DNA of 58,203 nt from Alphaproteobacteria bacterium (GCA_030427405.1 JAUHXK010000016.1:1-58203); one strand, 5' to 3'. Positions 34,823 to 43,495 are shown, numbered from the stretch's first letter. Numbers and translations: made by a program. Notes: generated by a model not told the origin, from the sequence alone.

Positions 34823-37488
34823 ATGTCTTGATTCTGGTGTGCCTCGGCTATGTCGTGCTGCTGTTCGGCGTGGCCTTTGCGGCTGACCGGTTGGCGGCAG
34901 CAGGGCGGGGCAGGTGGTTGCGATCGCCATTGATCTACACGCTGTCCCTGTCAATCTACTGCACGGCCTGGACATTTTACGGTGCGGTGGGAAACGCCGC
35001 GCGGTCGGGCCTGGAATTCGTGACGATTTACATTGGGCCGACGCTTGTCATGATAAGCTGGTGGTGGGGCCTGCGCAAACTGGTGCGAGTCGGTCGTAGC
35101 CAGCGCGTGACATCCATCGCCGACCTGGTCTCGTCGCGCTATGGCAAGTCAAACACGCTGGCGATTTGTGTCACCATCCTGGCCGTTCTGGGGGGGACGC
35201 CATATATCGCGCTTCAGCTTCAGTCGATTACCCTGTCGTTTTCGATCTTCGCCGAAGCAGACCCATCGGGGCTGTACCGCGAGGGGTCCAGCGTGTTCTG
35301 GGTCGCCGCCGGGTTGGCGGTGTTCGCGATCCTGTTCGGAACCCGGAACCTGGATGTGAATGAACGTCACCACGGTGTCGTCACGGCGATTGCAGTGGAA
35401 TCCGTGGTCAAACTGTTTGCCCTGCTCGCCGTTGGCATCTTTGTGGTCTGGGGCGTCGCCGGTGGAATCGGGCCGATAATGGATCGTATCGACGCCTCGG
35501 AAATCGGGCAGTGGCAGGTGGACGGAGGACGCTGGACCGCGATCACGTTCTTGTCCGCAGCCGCCTTTGTGTGCCTGCCGCGCATGTTTCAGGTCATGGT
35601 CGTCGAAAATGACGACGAGGGGCATCTGCGAACGGCTGCGTGGGCCTTTCCCCTGTATCTATTGCTGATGAGCTTGTTCGTCATTCCAATCGCGGTGGTG
35701 GGGTTGGACTTGTTGCCAGCCGGTTCAAACCCAGACCTGTTCGTTCTGACCGTCCCCCTGTCGCAAGGCAACGACTGGCTGGCCATGCTGTCCTTTATCG
35801 GAGGGTTCTCATCCGCCACGTCGATGGTGATTGTCACCGCGATGGCCCTGTCGACCATGGTGTCGAACCATCTTGTCATGCCCATCTGGCTGAGCATGCA
35901 GGAAAGCAAAAGCTCGGTCTCGGGGGATGTGCGAACCATCGTCCTGCTGGCGCGCCGGATCTCGATTGCGGTGATCATGTGCCTTGGGTTCTTTTACTAC
36001 CGCTTATCCGGGGGCGGCGCGGCGCTGGCGTCAATCGGATTGGTGGCCTTTGCCGGGATATCGCAAATCTTGCCGGCCCTGGTTGGTGGCCTGTTCTGGC
36101 GCGGCGCGACGCGCACAGGGGCGCTGGCAGGGTTGAGCGTGGGGTTCGGGTTGTGGATCTATACCTTGTTGCTGCCCGGAATGGGCGGCTGGGTGATGCC
36201 CGAGACGGTTCTGCAAAACGGGCCTTTCGGGATCGGGTGGCTGCGCCCGCAGGCCATGTTCGGGCTGGAAGGGATCGACCCGATGACGCACACGGTTCTG
36301 TGGTCGTTGGCGCTCAATACCATCGCCTTTTGCGTGACCTCACTGCTGAGCTTTCCAAGCCCGCTGGAACGTCTGCAAGGCGCGCAGTTCGTCAATGTTT
36401 TCGATCATTCGGTCGCGCCGCGCGGATGGAGCGGATCGGTGGCCCAAAGCGAAGACCTGATGATCATGACGCAGCGCATCCTGGGCGCCGCGCCCGCGCA
36501 GGAGTTCTTTCAGCTCGAGGCCGAAAAGCAGGGCGGCAGGGGGCGGCTGCCCGAACCGACACCGGGGTTTCTTGAAAGGCTCGAACGTGAACTCAGCGGG
36601 TCGGTGGGGGCGGCGACCGCCCATGCGATGATCGGGCAGATCGTTGGCGGGTCGTCTGTTTCGGTCGAAGACCTGCTGGCCGTTGCGGACGAATCCGCGC
36701 AATTGCTGGAATATTCGGGCCAACTCGAAGCGAAATCTGCCGAGTTGAGCCGAACCGCCCGGCAATTGCGTGATGCCAATGCGAAACTGACGCAAATTTC
36801 CATGCAGAAGGATGCGTTTCTTGGCCAAGTTAGCCACGAATTGCGCACGCCCATGACCTCGATCCGGGCATTTTCCGAGATCATGCGCGACACCGAAGAA
36901 CTCAGCCCCGAGGAAAAGACGCGCTATGCGGCGATCATTCATGACGAGGCGCTGCGCCTGACGCGCCTGCTGGACGATCTTCTGGACCTGAGCGTTCTGG
37001 AAAGCGGCCAGGTCAGTCTGAACATGGGCGAGGCAACGTTGCATGCCGTGTTGGACAGGGCCAGTTCCACGGCGCTGGCCGGGGCCGAGCGTCCATTGAA
37101 AATCAAACGCACAAAAGTGTCTGAACGCATTTCACTGCACACCGATCTGGACCGGCTTGGGCAGGTTTTCATCAACGTGATCTCGAACGCGCAGAAATAC
37201 TGTGATGCCGCTGAACCGGTGCTGACGATCACGGCCCATGATGTCGGCGGGCAGGCTGTGGTCGATTTTGTCGATAATGGCAGCGGCATCCCGCCCGAGG
37301 CCCAATCCATGGTGTTCGAGAAATTCGCGCGGGTCGGGATCGACAAGGCGGGCGGCGCCGGGTTGGGCCTTGCGATCTGTGACGAGATTATGCAGCGGCT
37401 GGGCGGCGAAATCAGCTATTTGCCGGGGCAGGGCGGGGCGGCGTTCCGGGTCAGTTTGCCGCTGGCTTACCGGCAGGCCGCGCAATAA
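34810..37488 (+). CDS. Sodium:solute symporter-type sensor histidine kinase (CbrA/CrbS-like)
   Basis: The 892-residue protein has an SSS (SLC5-like) membrane part of about 13 helices over residues 1-520, then a linker and a kinase: HisKA with His676 in VSHELRTPMTSIRA, the N box NVISNAQKYC, G1 DNGSGIPP and G2 GGAGLGLAICDE near residue 848. Kinases of this type include CbrA (Pseudomonas) and CrbS (acetate switch in Vibrio), which link nutrient transport to signalling. The start is ATG 34810, inside the previous gene. Its partner is probably the single receiver encoded first in the operon; that receiver lacks a DNA-binding domain, so the output must go through another protein. Confidence 0.93.
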   Translation: MATLNVLILVCLGYVVLLFGVAFAADRLAAAGRGRWLRSPLIYTLSLSIYCTAWTFYGAVGNAARSGLEFVTIYIGPTLVMISWWWGLRKLVRVGRSQRVTSIADLVSSRYGKSNTLAICVTILAVLGGTPYIALQLQSITLSFSIFAEADPSGLYREGSSVFWVAAGLAVFAILFGTRNLDVNERHHGVVTAIAVESVVKLFALLAVGIFVVWGVAGGIGPIMDRIDASEIGQWQVDGGRWTAITFLSAAAFVCLPRMFQVMVVENDDEGHLRTAAWAFPLYLLLMSLFVIPIAVVGLDLLPAGSNPDLFVLTVPLSQGNDWLAMLSFIGGFSSATSMVIVTAMALSTMVSNHLVMPIWLSMQESKSSVSGDVRTIVLLARRISIAVIMCLGFFYYRLSGGGAALASIGLVAFAGISQILPALVGGLFWRGATRTGALAGLSVGFGLWIYTLLLPGMGGWVMPETVLQNGPFGIGWLRPQAMFGLEGIDPMTHTVLWSLALNTIAFCVTSLLSFPSPLERLQGAQFVNVFDHSVAPRGWSGSVAQSEDLMIMTQRILGAAPAQEFFQLEAEKQGGRGRLPEPTPGFLERLERELSGSVGAATAHAMIGQIVGGSSVSVEDLLAVADESAQLLEYSGQLEAKSAELSRTARQLRDANAKLTQISMQKDAFLGQVSHELRTPMTSIRAFSEIMRDTEELSPEEKTRYAAIIHDEALRLTRLLDDLLDLSVLESGQVSLNMGEATLHAVLDRASSTALAGAERPLKIKRTKVSERISLHTDLDRLGQVFINVISNAQKYCDAAEPVLTITAHDVGGQAVVDFVDNGSGIPPEAQSMVFEKFARVGIDKAGGAGLGLAICDEIMQRLGGEISYLPGQGGAAFRVSLPLAYRQAAQ

Positions 37489-37568
37489 CGGAATGACCAT
37501 AAAGATATTGGTAAGGGTCGGCGGGTTAAACCTGATCTGAGTTCTGTCAAATCCGGTGGTTGGCTACG

Positions 37569-38687
37569 ATGACCAGACATGTGAACGCGGCCCTCGCACG
37601 CAAGCTTGCCGCTGGGCAACGCGATACCGTCGAACGGCCGCGTACCTTGTTGCGGGCGCTGCGGTTGACTCTGGCCAAGGCCGCAAGCGAGCGGTTGAAC
37701 CTGCCGCTGTCGGTTATTGGCATTCGACAGGCCGCGCGCAGGCAGGATGACCTTACGGCCGGGATCGCCGAGACCTGGCTGCTTTTGACATTTGTCGCCG
37801 AGGGGGGGCAGGTGGCGTCGGCCTGCCTGGACCCGGTCTGTGTTTCGGCCATCGTTCAGATGCAAACGCTGGGTGAGGTCCTGCCGGGCGCACCCGCTGC
37901 GCGCCCCTTCACCGATACGGATGCGGCAATGGTCGCCCCGTTGATGGAGGACGTGCTGTCGCGCGCGCCCGAACAGGTCGTTGATCCGCATGGCTCGGTC
38001 GATCTGGACCCTTTCGAATATGCCGGCCGCGCCGCGGATCTGCATGAATTGTCGCTGGCGCTTTGTGACGACGCGTACCAGGCGTTTGACCTGACCGTCG
38101 AACTGACTGGCGGCGCTCAGCAGGGCCAGGTAACCCTGCTGCTGCCGCAAAAACAGAACGCCCAGGACGAAGATGCCCCGGACCCTGCGGATGGTGGGCC
38201 CGATCTGGAACAGGCCAGCGGCGTGATACGGGCCGAGCTGAACGCGGTCATCTGCAGGCTGGTTGTTCCGCTTTCCGAATTCTCGCAGCTAAGGGCAGGG
38301 GACATGGTGCCCTTGGCGGGGGCCCGGCTGGATCGAACCGAAACCCTGACCGTCGACAAGGCGCGGGTGGCCATCGGACGCTTGGGTCAATGCGGCGGGA
38401 TGCGGGCCGTGCGTATCAACGAGCAGATGCAAGCGGCGGTTCTGCTGGCGGCGGAGGAACCTGAATTTTCCGCAGCCAGCCCCACGGCGCCTGTTCCGGA
38501 CGATCCGATGCCCGTCACCCGCCCGGCAAAGGCTACACCACCGACCATCGACATCGCACAGTCGTTGGACGGGCAGATAATGCCGGATGAAGAGTTGCCG
38601 GAAGGAAGCTCAGAACGTATCGCCGAAGAAATCTCGCAATTGGCCGGGTTGACCGGGGCAGCGGGTGAAACCGACGCCCACGGGTGA
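37569..38687 (+). CDS. FliM/FliN-type (SpoA domain) protein outside a flagellar cluster
   Basis: The 372-residue protein has a FliM-like middle region (an N-terminal half with RKLAAGQRDTVERPRTLLRALRL) and a C-terminal SpoA-like domain at about residues 220-300: VICRLVVPLSEFSQLRAGDM, VPLAGARLDRTETLTVD, and VAIGRLGQCGGMRAVRINE. The tail of about 70 residues is acidic and low in complexity. FliM/FliN proteins form the rotor switch of the flagellar motor. No flagellar gene is next to it; it follows the sensor kinase gene by 80 nt on the same strand. It may be a motor-related protein or a SpoA protein of another secretion machine. I use ATG 37569. Confidence 0.72.
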   Translation: MTRHVNAALARKLAAGQRDTVERPRTLLRALRLTLAKAASERLNLPLSVIGIRQAARRQDDLTAGIAETWLLLTFVAEGGQVASACLDPVCVSAIVQMQTLGEVLPGAPAARPFTDTDAAMVAPLMEDVLSRAPEQVVDPHGSVDLDPFEYAGRAADLHELSLALCDDAYQAFDLTVELTGGAQQGQVTLLLPQKQNAQDEDAPDPADGGPDLEQASGVIRAELNAVICRLVVPLSEFSQLRAGDMVPLAGARLDRTETLTVDKARVAIGRLGQCGGMRAVRINEQMQAAVLLAAEEPEFSAASPTAPVPDDPMPVTRPAKATPPTIDIAQSLDGQIMPDEELPEGSSERIAEEISQLAGLTGAAGETDAHG

Positions 38688-38692
38688 CACCT

Positions 38693-39124
38693 TTAGCCGC
38701 CCGAGTGGCGGATCTGGTCCAATGTCGGTCTGAGGTTTTCCAGAGCATAACCGGCCTTGCCGGTCGCATCGAGGATTTCGTCAGTGGTCATCGCGTTGCA
38801 TTGCCCAAGGGCCCAGATGACGGAACAGCGTGTGCCCGACGCGCAATACGCCAAAACCGGCCCGCTGCAACTTTCAGCCAGGTCTTTTTGCAGGGCAACA
38901 TTGTCGGGGGTCATTGTCTGGTGCGTCAGCTCCAACACTTCGTATTCCAACCCTGCGGCCCGGACGGCCTGGCCAATGGCATCAGATTGCAAATCCGCAG
39001 GAACCTCGGAGTTCGGGCGGTTGCAGATCACTTTGACAAATCCGGCCGCAGCAATGGCCGGGACGTCATCGACGCAGATCTGGGGCGAGACGGCGTAGCG
39101 GGGGGTTATTTGGCGAATCTCCAT
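38693..39124 (-). CDS. TIGR01244 family (DUF442) phosphatase/sulfurtransferase-like protein
   Basis: The 143-residue protein has the DUF442 motifs CNRPNSEVP and the active-site loop YCASGTRCSV (Cys-x-Ser-Gly-x-Arg), with MTTDEILDATGKAGY after it. In some bacteria this domain is fused to an ETHE1-like dioxygenase (Blh). Here the two are separate genes in one operon, with two YeeE genes between them. The role is probably in persulfide/sulfide detoxification. It is the last gene of the operon and is convergent with the FliM-like gene. Confidence 0.9.
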   Translation of the reverse strand: MEIRQITPRYAVSPQICVDDVPAIAAAGFVKVICNRPNSEVPADLQSDAIGQAVRAAGLEYEVLELTHQTMTPDNVALQKDLAESCSGPVLAYCASGTRCSVIWALGQCNAMTTDEILDATGKAGYALENLRPTLDQIRHSGG

Positions 39125-39133
39125 ATGAATTGC

Positions 39134-39565
39134 TTAGGTCGCGTTTGCGATCCTGTCCAGTTGTGTCCCGACCTTCGGGGCCGCGATCATCCCCGCGACC
39201 ATCGCGACCAGAAAGATCACACCGCCCGTGCCGCCGAAGCTGAGCGATGCCATGGCTGGCCCCGGGCACAGTCCCGCCAGCCCCCATCCCATGCCAAACA
39301 GGACCGATCCCGCTACAAGTCGCCGGTCGAGTTCGGGCCGCGGCGGGGCCGGAAACTGCCCCCCAACCAATGGCTCCCGATTTCGGGTGAAACGCCAGGC
39401 GATCAACATGGGCAGGATTGCGCCGCCCATCACGAAGGCCAGTGTCGGGTCCCATTGGCCGAACACGTCCAGCCATCCCTGCACCTTGGTGGTGTCGGTC
39501 ATCCCCGAAATCAAAAGGCCGGTTCCAAACAAAATCCCCGCCAAGGCCGCCAGAACGCCCCGCAT
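39134..39565 (-). CDS. YeeE/YedE (PmpB-like) membrane protein, second copy
   Basis: The 143-residue protein has four hydrophobic segments and the family Cys motif GLCPGPA. It starts at ATG 39565, whose bases overlap the previous gene's TGA in TGATG. YeeE/YedE proteins transport thiosulfate or other sulfur compounds; short two-gene forms like PmpA/PmpB occur in the bigR operons of Xylella and Agrobacterium. It follows the other YeeE gene and precedes the DUF442 gene by 9 nt. Confidence 0.88.
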   Translation of the reverse strand: MRGVLAALAGILFGTGLLISGMTDTTKVQGWLDVFGQWDPTLAFVMGGAILPMLIAWRFTRNREPLVGGQFPAPPRPELDRRLVAGSVLFGMGWGLAGLCPGPAMASLSFGGTGGVIFLVAMVAGMIAAPKVGTQLDRIANAT

Positions 39566-39993
39566 CAGATCACTCCCCATACGTGCCGGAACAGGGCAAT
39601 CGTCATGCCGCCTGCCAGGATGTAGAACACGGTCGCGACAATGCCGCGCAACGAAAACCGCGAGATTCCGCACACGCCGTGCCCCGAAGTGCACCCGTTG
39701 GCTATGCGCGTCCCGACCCCGACAAGCAGGCCAGCGGCGATCACCACGGCCAGGTCCGCCGTCAGATGTGTTTCGGATTGCGGCGCGATCAGTGGCCGCA
39801 AAACCAGGGGCGCGCCGATCACACCGGCAATAAAGGCCAGCCGTTCACCCAGGTTGCCTTTGCCGGTTCCATCCACAAGGCCGCCCAGGATTCCGCTGGC
39901 GCCCATGACCCGGCCATTTCCCAGCAGGAACACCGCGCCACCCAAGCCGATCAGCAATCCGCCGACCAATCCCCAAATCCATTCCGGGTTCAT
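39565..39993 (-). CDS. YeeE/YedE (PmpA-like) membrane protein, first copy
   Basis: The 142-residue protein has four hydrophobic segments and the motif NGCTSGHGVCG, the paired Cys signature of the YeeE family. It forms one half of a split transporter with the next gene. It starts 33 nt after the dioxygenase gene. Confidence 0.88.
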   Translation of the reverse strand: MNPEWIWGLVGGLLIGLGGAVFLLGNGRVMGASGILGGLVDGTGKGNLGERLAFIAGVIGAPLVLRPLIAPQSETHLTADLAVVIAAGLLVGVGTRIANGCTSGHGVCGISRFSLRGIVATVFYILAGGMTIALFRHVWGVI

Positions 39994-40026
39994 TTATGAA
40001 TTCCTTTTGACCCCAAAGTTGTCCTG

Positions 40027-40890
40027 TCAGATCTTGTTGACCGGTATTTTCAGAAAGACATTTCCGTCGTCATCGGCCGGGGGCATCTGCCCGGCCCGCA
40101 TGTTCACCTGAAGCGACGGCAGGATCAGACGCGGCATGGCCAGGGTCGCGTCGCGCGCGTCGCGCATCTGGCAAAACTCTTCGATGCTGCGGCCCTGACC
40201 GATGTGAATGTTCAGCGCCTTTTGTTCGCCAACGGTCGTTTCCCACGCATAGTCGTCGCGGCCCGGGGCCTTGTAGTCATGGCCGACAAAGATCCGGGTT
40301 TCATCCGGTAGCGACAGGATTTTCTGGATCGACTCGAACAGGCGGGCCGAAGACCCCCCCGGAAAGTCGCAGCGCGCCGTTCCGAAATCGGGCATGAACA
40401 ACGTATCCCCGACAAAGGCGGCATCGCCGATGACATAGGTCAGGCAGGCCGGGGTGTGCCCCGGTGTATGCAGGACATCCCCCCGCAACTGGCCGATATG
40501 AAAACTGTCGCCTTCCGAAAGCAACGCATCGAACTGGCTGCCGTCACGCTGGAATTCGGTGCCTTCGTTGAACACCTTTCCAAACGTGTCCTGCACCAGG
40601 ATGATATTCTTGCCAATCCCGATCTTGCCGCCCAGTTCTTGTTGCAGATACGGCGCCGCCGACAAGTGATCTGCGTGGACATGGCTTTCCAGGATCCAGT
40701 CCACCCTCAGCCCCGCCTTTTGAACGTAGTCCACGATTTGGTCGGCCGAGCTGGTATCGGTGCGACCAGAGGCGTGATCGAAATCCAGGACGCTGTCGAT
40801 GATGGCACACGCGTTGCCTTCGGGTTCCTGAACCACATAGGATACGGTGAAGGTCTGCGGATCGAAAAAGGCTTTTACCAGAGGTGTCAT
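40027..40890 (-). CDS. ETHE1-like persulfide dioxygenase (MBL fold)
   Basis: The 287-residue protein has the metallo-beta-lactamase signature SHVHADHLSA (HxHxDH), then the His of LHTPGHTPAC, the Asp of GDTLF, and the VGHDY motif. The subgroup with RCDFPGG and GDAAFVGDTLF is ETHE1/Blh-like: a mononuclear iron persulfide dioxygenase that oxidises glutathione persulfide to sulfite. The start at ATG 40890 follows GGGAG at 6 nt. It is the first gene of the operon, with an ArsR-type inverted repeat just upstream. Confidence 0.92.
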   Translation of the reverse strand: MTPLVKAFFDPQTFTVSYVVQEPEGNACAIIDSVLDFDHASGRTDTSSADQIVDYVQKAGLRVDWILESHVHADHLSAAPYLQQELGGKIGIGKNIILVQDTFGKVFNEGTEFQRDGSQFDALLSEGDSFHIGQLRGDVLHTPGHTPACLTYVIGDAAFVGDTLFMPDFGTARCDFPGGSSARLFESIQKILSLPDETRIFVGHDYKAPGRDDYAWETTVGEQKALNIHIGQGRSIEEFCQMRDARDATLAMPRLILPSLQVNMRAGQMPPADDDGNVFLKIPVNKI

Positions 40891-40919
40891 GGAGGTCTCC
40901 CGCATGTCGTCCGTTTCAT

Positions 40920-40937
40920 ATATTGATAACGGAATAT
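40920..40937 (-). promoter_or_regulatory. ArsR/BigR/SqrR-type operator of the sulfide operon
   Basis: ATATT-GATAACGG-AATAT is a perfect inverted repeat with an 8-nt spacer, 30 bases before the dioxygenase start, where it would overlap a promoter. ArsR-family sulfide sensors (BigR, SqrR) bind AT-rich inverted repeats of this type and repress blh-type operons. No regulator gene is encoded beside the operon here. Confidence 0.55.
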
Positions 40938-41133
40938 GATTCAAGTTCCAATGCATAACTTGATGTCTGTCAAGGCGGCTTTGGCCAAAATGGCCTATGA
41001 ATTATGCAACCTGCGGTGGGTTGCCTTTTTTCCCGTAAATGACAGGCGACTTTCCGCAGGGGGCCAGCAAGTCTCAAGTTGGTCTTAATGTCGTTACCTA
41101 TATCTGGCAGACTGGCATTACTGGGAGGAAGCA

Positions 41134-41349
41134 ATGACCGTACAAGATCTTTACACCGAAGCCGAGCAGCTTGAGCAGCGGCTGCGTGGTGCATGTCTAA
41201 ACACCCGTCTGGCCCTTCAGCCAAGCGTCAGCAGGGTTATCGACCGGATGAAAGCGCAAGGCGTGCAGGTTCCGCCGCGCCTGCGACGGCTGGATGCCGC
41301 ATTGTGCGAAGACGCGGTTGAGGCGCAGTTTGACAACATGCCGGTCTGA
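41134..41349 (+). CDS. Conserved hypothetical small protein (71 aa)
   Basis: The protein has 71 residues, starting at ATG 41134 after GGGAGGAAG at 3-4 nt, a strong ribosome binding site. It is mainly helical, with DLYTEAEQLEQRLRGACLNTR and SRVIDRMKAQGVQVPPRLRR. No signal peptide, membrane helix or known domain is visible. It is convergent with the small membrane protein gene, with 9 nt between the stops. Function unknown. Confidence 0.72.
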   Translation: MTVQDLYTEAEQLEQRLRGACLNTRLALQPSVSRVIDRMKAQGVQVPPRLRRLDAALCEDAVEAQFDNMPV

Positions 41350-41358
41350 CCGGGGTGG

Positions 41359-41577
41359 TCATCCGAGGGAAACGCCAAGGATGACCATCATCAAACCGAT
41401 GACCGACAGAAAAAGCGAAGCCAGGTTCCACGGCAGGACTGCCTGAACCGAGGCGCGCAGCTCGTCATCCGAAAGGTTCGACTTGCGCGCTTTCATCACC
41501 CGCAGGATACACCACACCAGGCCCAAAAGCCCGGCCAGTGACAGGGTAGCGCCCCCCCAGATAATAAAGTCGAACAT
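41359..41577 (-). CDS. Small two-helix membrane protein (72 aa)
   Basis: The 72-residue protein has two membrane helices, IIWGGATLSLAGLLGLVWCIL and LASLFLSVIGLMMVILGVSL, with a basic cytoplasmic loop VMKARKSNLSDDELR between them. The ATG at 41577 is preceded by a purine-poor region, so the start is less certain. Function unknown; small proteins of this layout are common in Rhodobacterales. Confidence 0.75.
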   Translation of the reverse strand: MFDFIIWGGATLSLAGLLGLVWCILRVMKARKSNLSDDELRASVQAVLPWNLASLFLSVIGLMMVILGVSLG

Positions 41578-41745
41578 GGGTTTCCGCCCCTGGCATCCAA
41601 GTTGGCTTTGCGCTTAGCCGATCGCACCCCACAGCACAAGGCCACGGCGCAGCTATTGACCGCTTGCGGCCAGCGCGCCGGCGATGTATCCGCCATATTG
41701 CCCCCGGGGCACAGCGCAAAAATACCAATTCTGAGAGGGACGCAG

Positions 41746-42012
41746 ATGGAAGACATCACCGAAAACCAGGCCTCTGACAACTATCGCGTTACCGCTGGTG
41801 AACTGCGGCAGTTCATTGAACGGTTCGAGCGTCTCGAAGCAGAAAAGAAGGACATCGCCGAACAGCAAAAAGAGGTCATGGCCGAAGCCAAGGCCCGCGG
41901 ATACGACACCAAGGTCATGCGCAAGGTGATCGCCCTGCGCAAGCGTGACAAGGACGATATCGCCGAGGAAGAGGCGGTTCTGGAAATGTACAAGGAAGCG
42001 CTTGGGATGTAG
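41746..42012 (+). CDS. gapR: GapR family DNA-binding protein (DUF2312)
   Basis: The 88-residue protein is colinear with DUF2312: YRVTAGELRQFIERFERLEA, EKKDIAEQQKEVMAEAKARG, YDTKVMRKVIALRKRDKDD, then EEEAVLEMYKEALG. GapR of Caulobacter is a nucleoid-associated protein that binds overtwisted, AT-rich DNA ahead of replication and stimulates topoisomerases. ATG 41746 follows GAGAGGGA at 5 nt. Confidence 0.94.
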   Translation: MEDITENQASDNYRVTAGELRQFIERFERLEAEKKDIAEQQKEVMAEAKARGYDTKVMRKVIALRKRDKDDIAEEEAVLEMYKEALGM

Positions 42013-42032
42013 GGCTGACCGGGCCGGCTACC

Positions 42033-42908
42033 TCAAGGTCTGATGACGCGTATGTCCGGCATGGTCTGCAATCGTGCCAGGTCCTGCTCGTAAATCTCGG
42101 AAAAGGCGGCGACGATCTCTTCGGACCAACCGGGCAGGTCCAGTGTTTCTTCGATTTCATCCAGCTTGGCATGCGTGTCGAAAATATCGGCAAGCTTGTC
42201 CCGTATCGCGTCATCCGCACTTGCGGTGTCTTGTCGGACCAGCGCAAGGATTTCGCGTTTCCCGATGTCAGATACCAGCGACGACAACAGCGCATACTCG
42301 CTCTGCATCGGTGTATTGGCGGGCAGGCCAGCCAGCGTTCGCAGAATATCGCCCCAGATCAAGGGCGTGTCTTCGTTGCTCCACAAGGTGACGCGGACAT
42401 CAGGGGCCAGGTCTCTTATGTCCTCGATCATTGTCAGCCAGCTCAGACAGCTCAGGTCGGTGGTGTCCAGAACCTCTTGCCGCGTGCTTTCGTGCAGGGA
42501 CATCAAGACCTTGGGGATAAAGCTGCCGGGGTTGCGCAGCGCAACGCACAGCTCGACCTCATGCTCGGCGAATACCTTGTCCAAATAGGCCACCCGCTGA
42601 CCGGCCAGCGGGCAAAACTGACCGTCCTGAATGATGGCGTTGCGCTCACCCAAAAAGCCCGGCGCAGACAGGATAACGCGTCTCGCCGCCGGATCATCGG
42701 GTACGACATCCCGCATCGCCGCATGCTGAAGCGGATCAAGCGGCGCCGCATGCAGACCCGCCAGAGGTGCCATAAAGCTTTGCCGGAAAACCTTGGGCCC
42801 CAGAAAGGAAATGCCGTTCTCGGCCAGCATGTTGGCGTTTGCCCGCAGGGATTTCAGCAAGAGTCCTTGGTCCGTAAAGGCGGCACCGGCGTGAATGACC
42901 ACTTGCAT
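42033..42908 (-). CDS. Conserved hypothetical protein, possibly sulfotransferase-like
   Basis: The 291-residue protein begins MQVVIHAGAAFTDQGLLLKS. The HxGxxFT start and the later ELCVALRNPGSFIPK are reminiscent of the PAPS-dependent sulfotransferase-like or capsule-linked proteins of Rhodobacterales, where an N-terminal beta strand is followed by a P-loop-like turn. The match is weak. There is no signal peptide or membrane segment. It converges with gapR (20 nt between stops) and is divergent from the tRNA gene. Confidence 0.6.
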   Translation of the reverse strand: MQVVIHAGAAFTDQGLLLKSLRANANMLAENGISFLGPKVFRQSFMAPLAGLHAAPLDPLQHAAMRDVVPDDPAARRVILSAPGFLGERNAIIQDGQFCPLAGQRVAYLDKVFAEHEVELCVALRNPGSFIPKVLMSLHESTRQEVLDTTDLSCLSWLTMIEDIRDLAPDVRVTLWSNEDTPLIWGDILRTLAGLPANTPMQSEYALLSSLVSDIGKREILALVRQDTASADDAIRDKLADIFDTHAKLDEIEETLDLPGWSEEIVAAFSEIYEQDLARLQTMPDIRVIRP

Positions 42909-43092
42909 GTTGTTCAGAATCCTTGCAACCCGAAGTTACTAGTGTCGGGGGTACAACCTGTACCGGGTACAGTCAAATTGGGAACCCGCCGATTTCCCGC
43001 GTCCCGGCGGGTTCGGAACCGGCAGGATTTTCGAAGGTCGGCAAAAAATCTGACTTGCAGTCTGCTTGCAGACTCAGTAATCGACGTCCTGC

Positions 43093-43168
43093 GCCCCTAT
43101 AGCTCAGCTGGTAGAGCAACTGATTTGTAATCAGTAGGTCCGCGGTTCGAGTCCGTGTGGGGGCACCA
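43093..43168 (+). tRNA. tRNA-Thr (anticodon TGT)
   Basis: A complete cloverleaf of 76 nt: acceptor GCCCCTA pairs with TGGGGGC, the D arm is AGCTCAGCTGGTAGAGC, the anticodon stem ACTGA/TCAGT encloses TTTGTAA with anticodon TGT at 43126-43128, the T arm contains GGTTCGAGTCC, and CCA is encoded. A run of T follows as a terminator. Confidence 0.98.
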
Positions 43169-43495
43169 TTTTTTCTGACAAGTTGAATTCGGCCCTGCGT
43201 TTGGGGCAGTTGATTGCGGCCCCGAAACTTGCGCGGATGCGCCGCGGGGCCCTTTGTTCAGGGCAATTGGCTTGCCGGATGGGGCGACGCGGTGTGTTCG
43301 ATGCAGACCGCAGTTTGCGGCGGGCATTGGTCTTGCCGTGGTTTCGGGTCTGTTCATCTTCGAAGTTGTGATCGGCGTCATTTTGATCGTGGCGCCGTTG
43401 GGAAAACACGCTGCTTGACTTTTCTCAGATGGCTGCACTAGTGTTCGTATAAATGGAATTACAAACCGCATAGTGGAATTACGGGGGGAGACCCA
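43169..43495. other. Intergenic region before the TRAP operon
   Basis: About 330 bases without a supported gene. A plus-strand frame ends at 43418 with a hydrophobic stretch (GIGLAVVSGLFIFEVVIGVI, then LIVAPLGKHAA) that looks like a real membrane helix, but it has no ATG, GTG or TTG start with a ribosome binding site. It could be the relic of a small membrane protein. The right end holds the operators at 43454-43482. Confidence 0.45.
43454..43482 (+). promoter_or_regulatory. Two direct TGGAATTAC repeats before the TRAP operon
   Basis: TGGAATTAC occurs at 43454-43462 and 43474-43482, the starts 20 bases apart (two helical turns), 14-42 bases upstream of the transporter start. A TGGAATT-type half-site is typical of IclR-family operators (TGGAAAT/ATTTCCA). 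The same TGGAATT appears before the catabolic operon. Confidence 0.5.

Noticed and set aside
41354..41389. Inverted repeat GGTGGTCATCC / GGATGACCATC
   Set aside because: Most of it lies inside the coding sequence of the small membrane protein gene, it has a mismatch, and there is no T-tract.
43254..43418. Plus-strand 54-codon frame with a convincing membrane helix near its end
   Set aside because: The only possible start is TTG without a ribosome binding site; noted in the intergenic entry as a possible relic rather than a gene.
43097..43471. Minus-strand frame of 124 residues ending in PHTDSNRGPTDYKSVALPAEL-like sequence
   Set aside because: The end is the reverse complement of the tRNA-Thr gene. 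This tail is a well-known artefact of frames antisense to tRNA genes.
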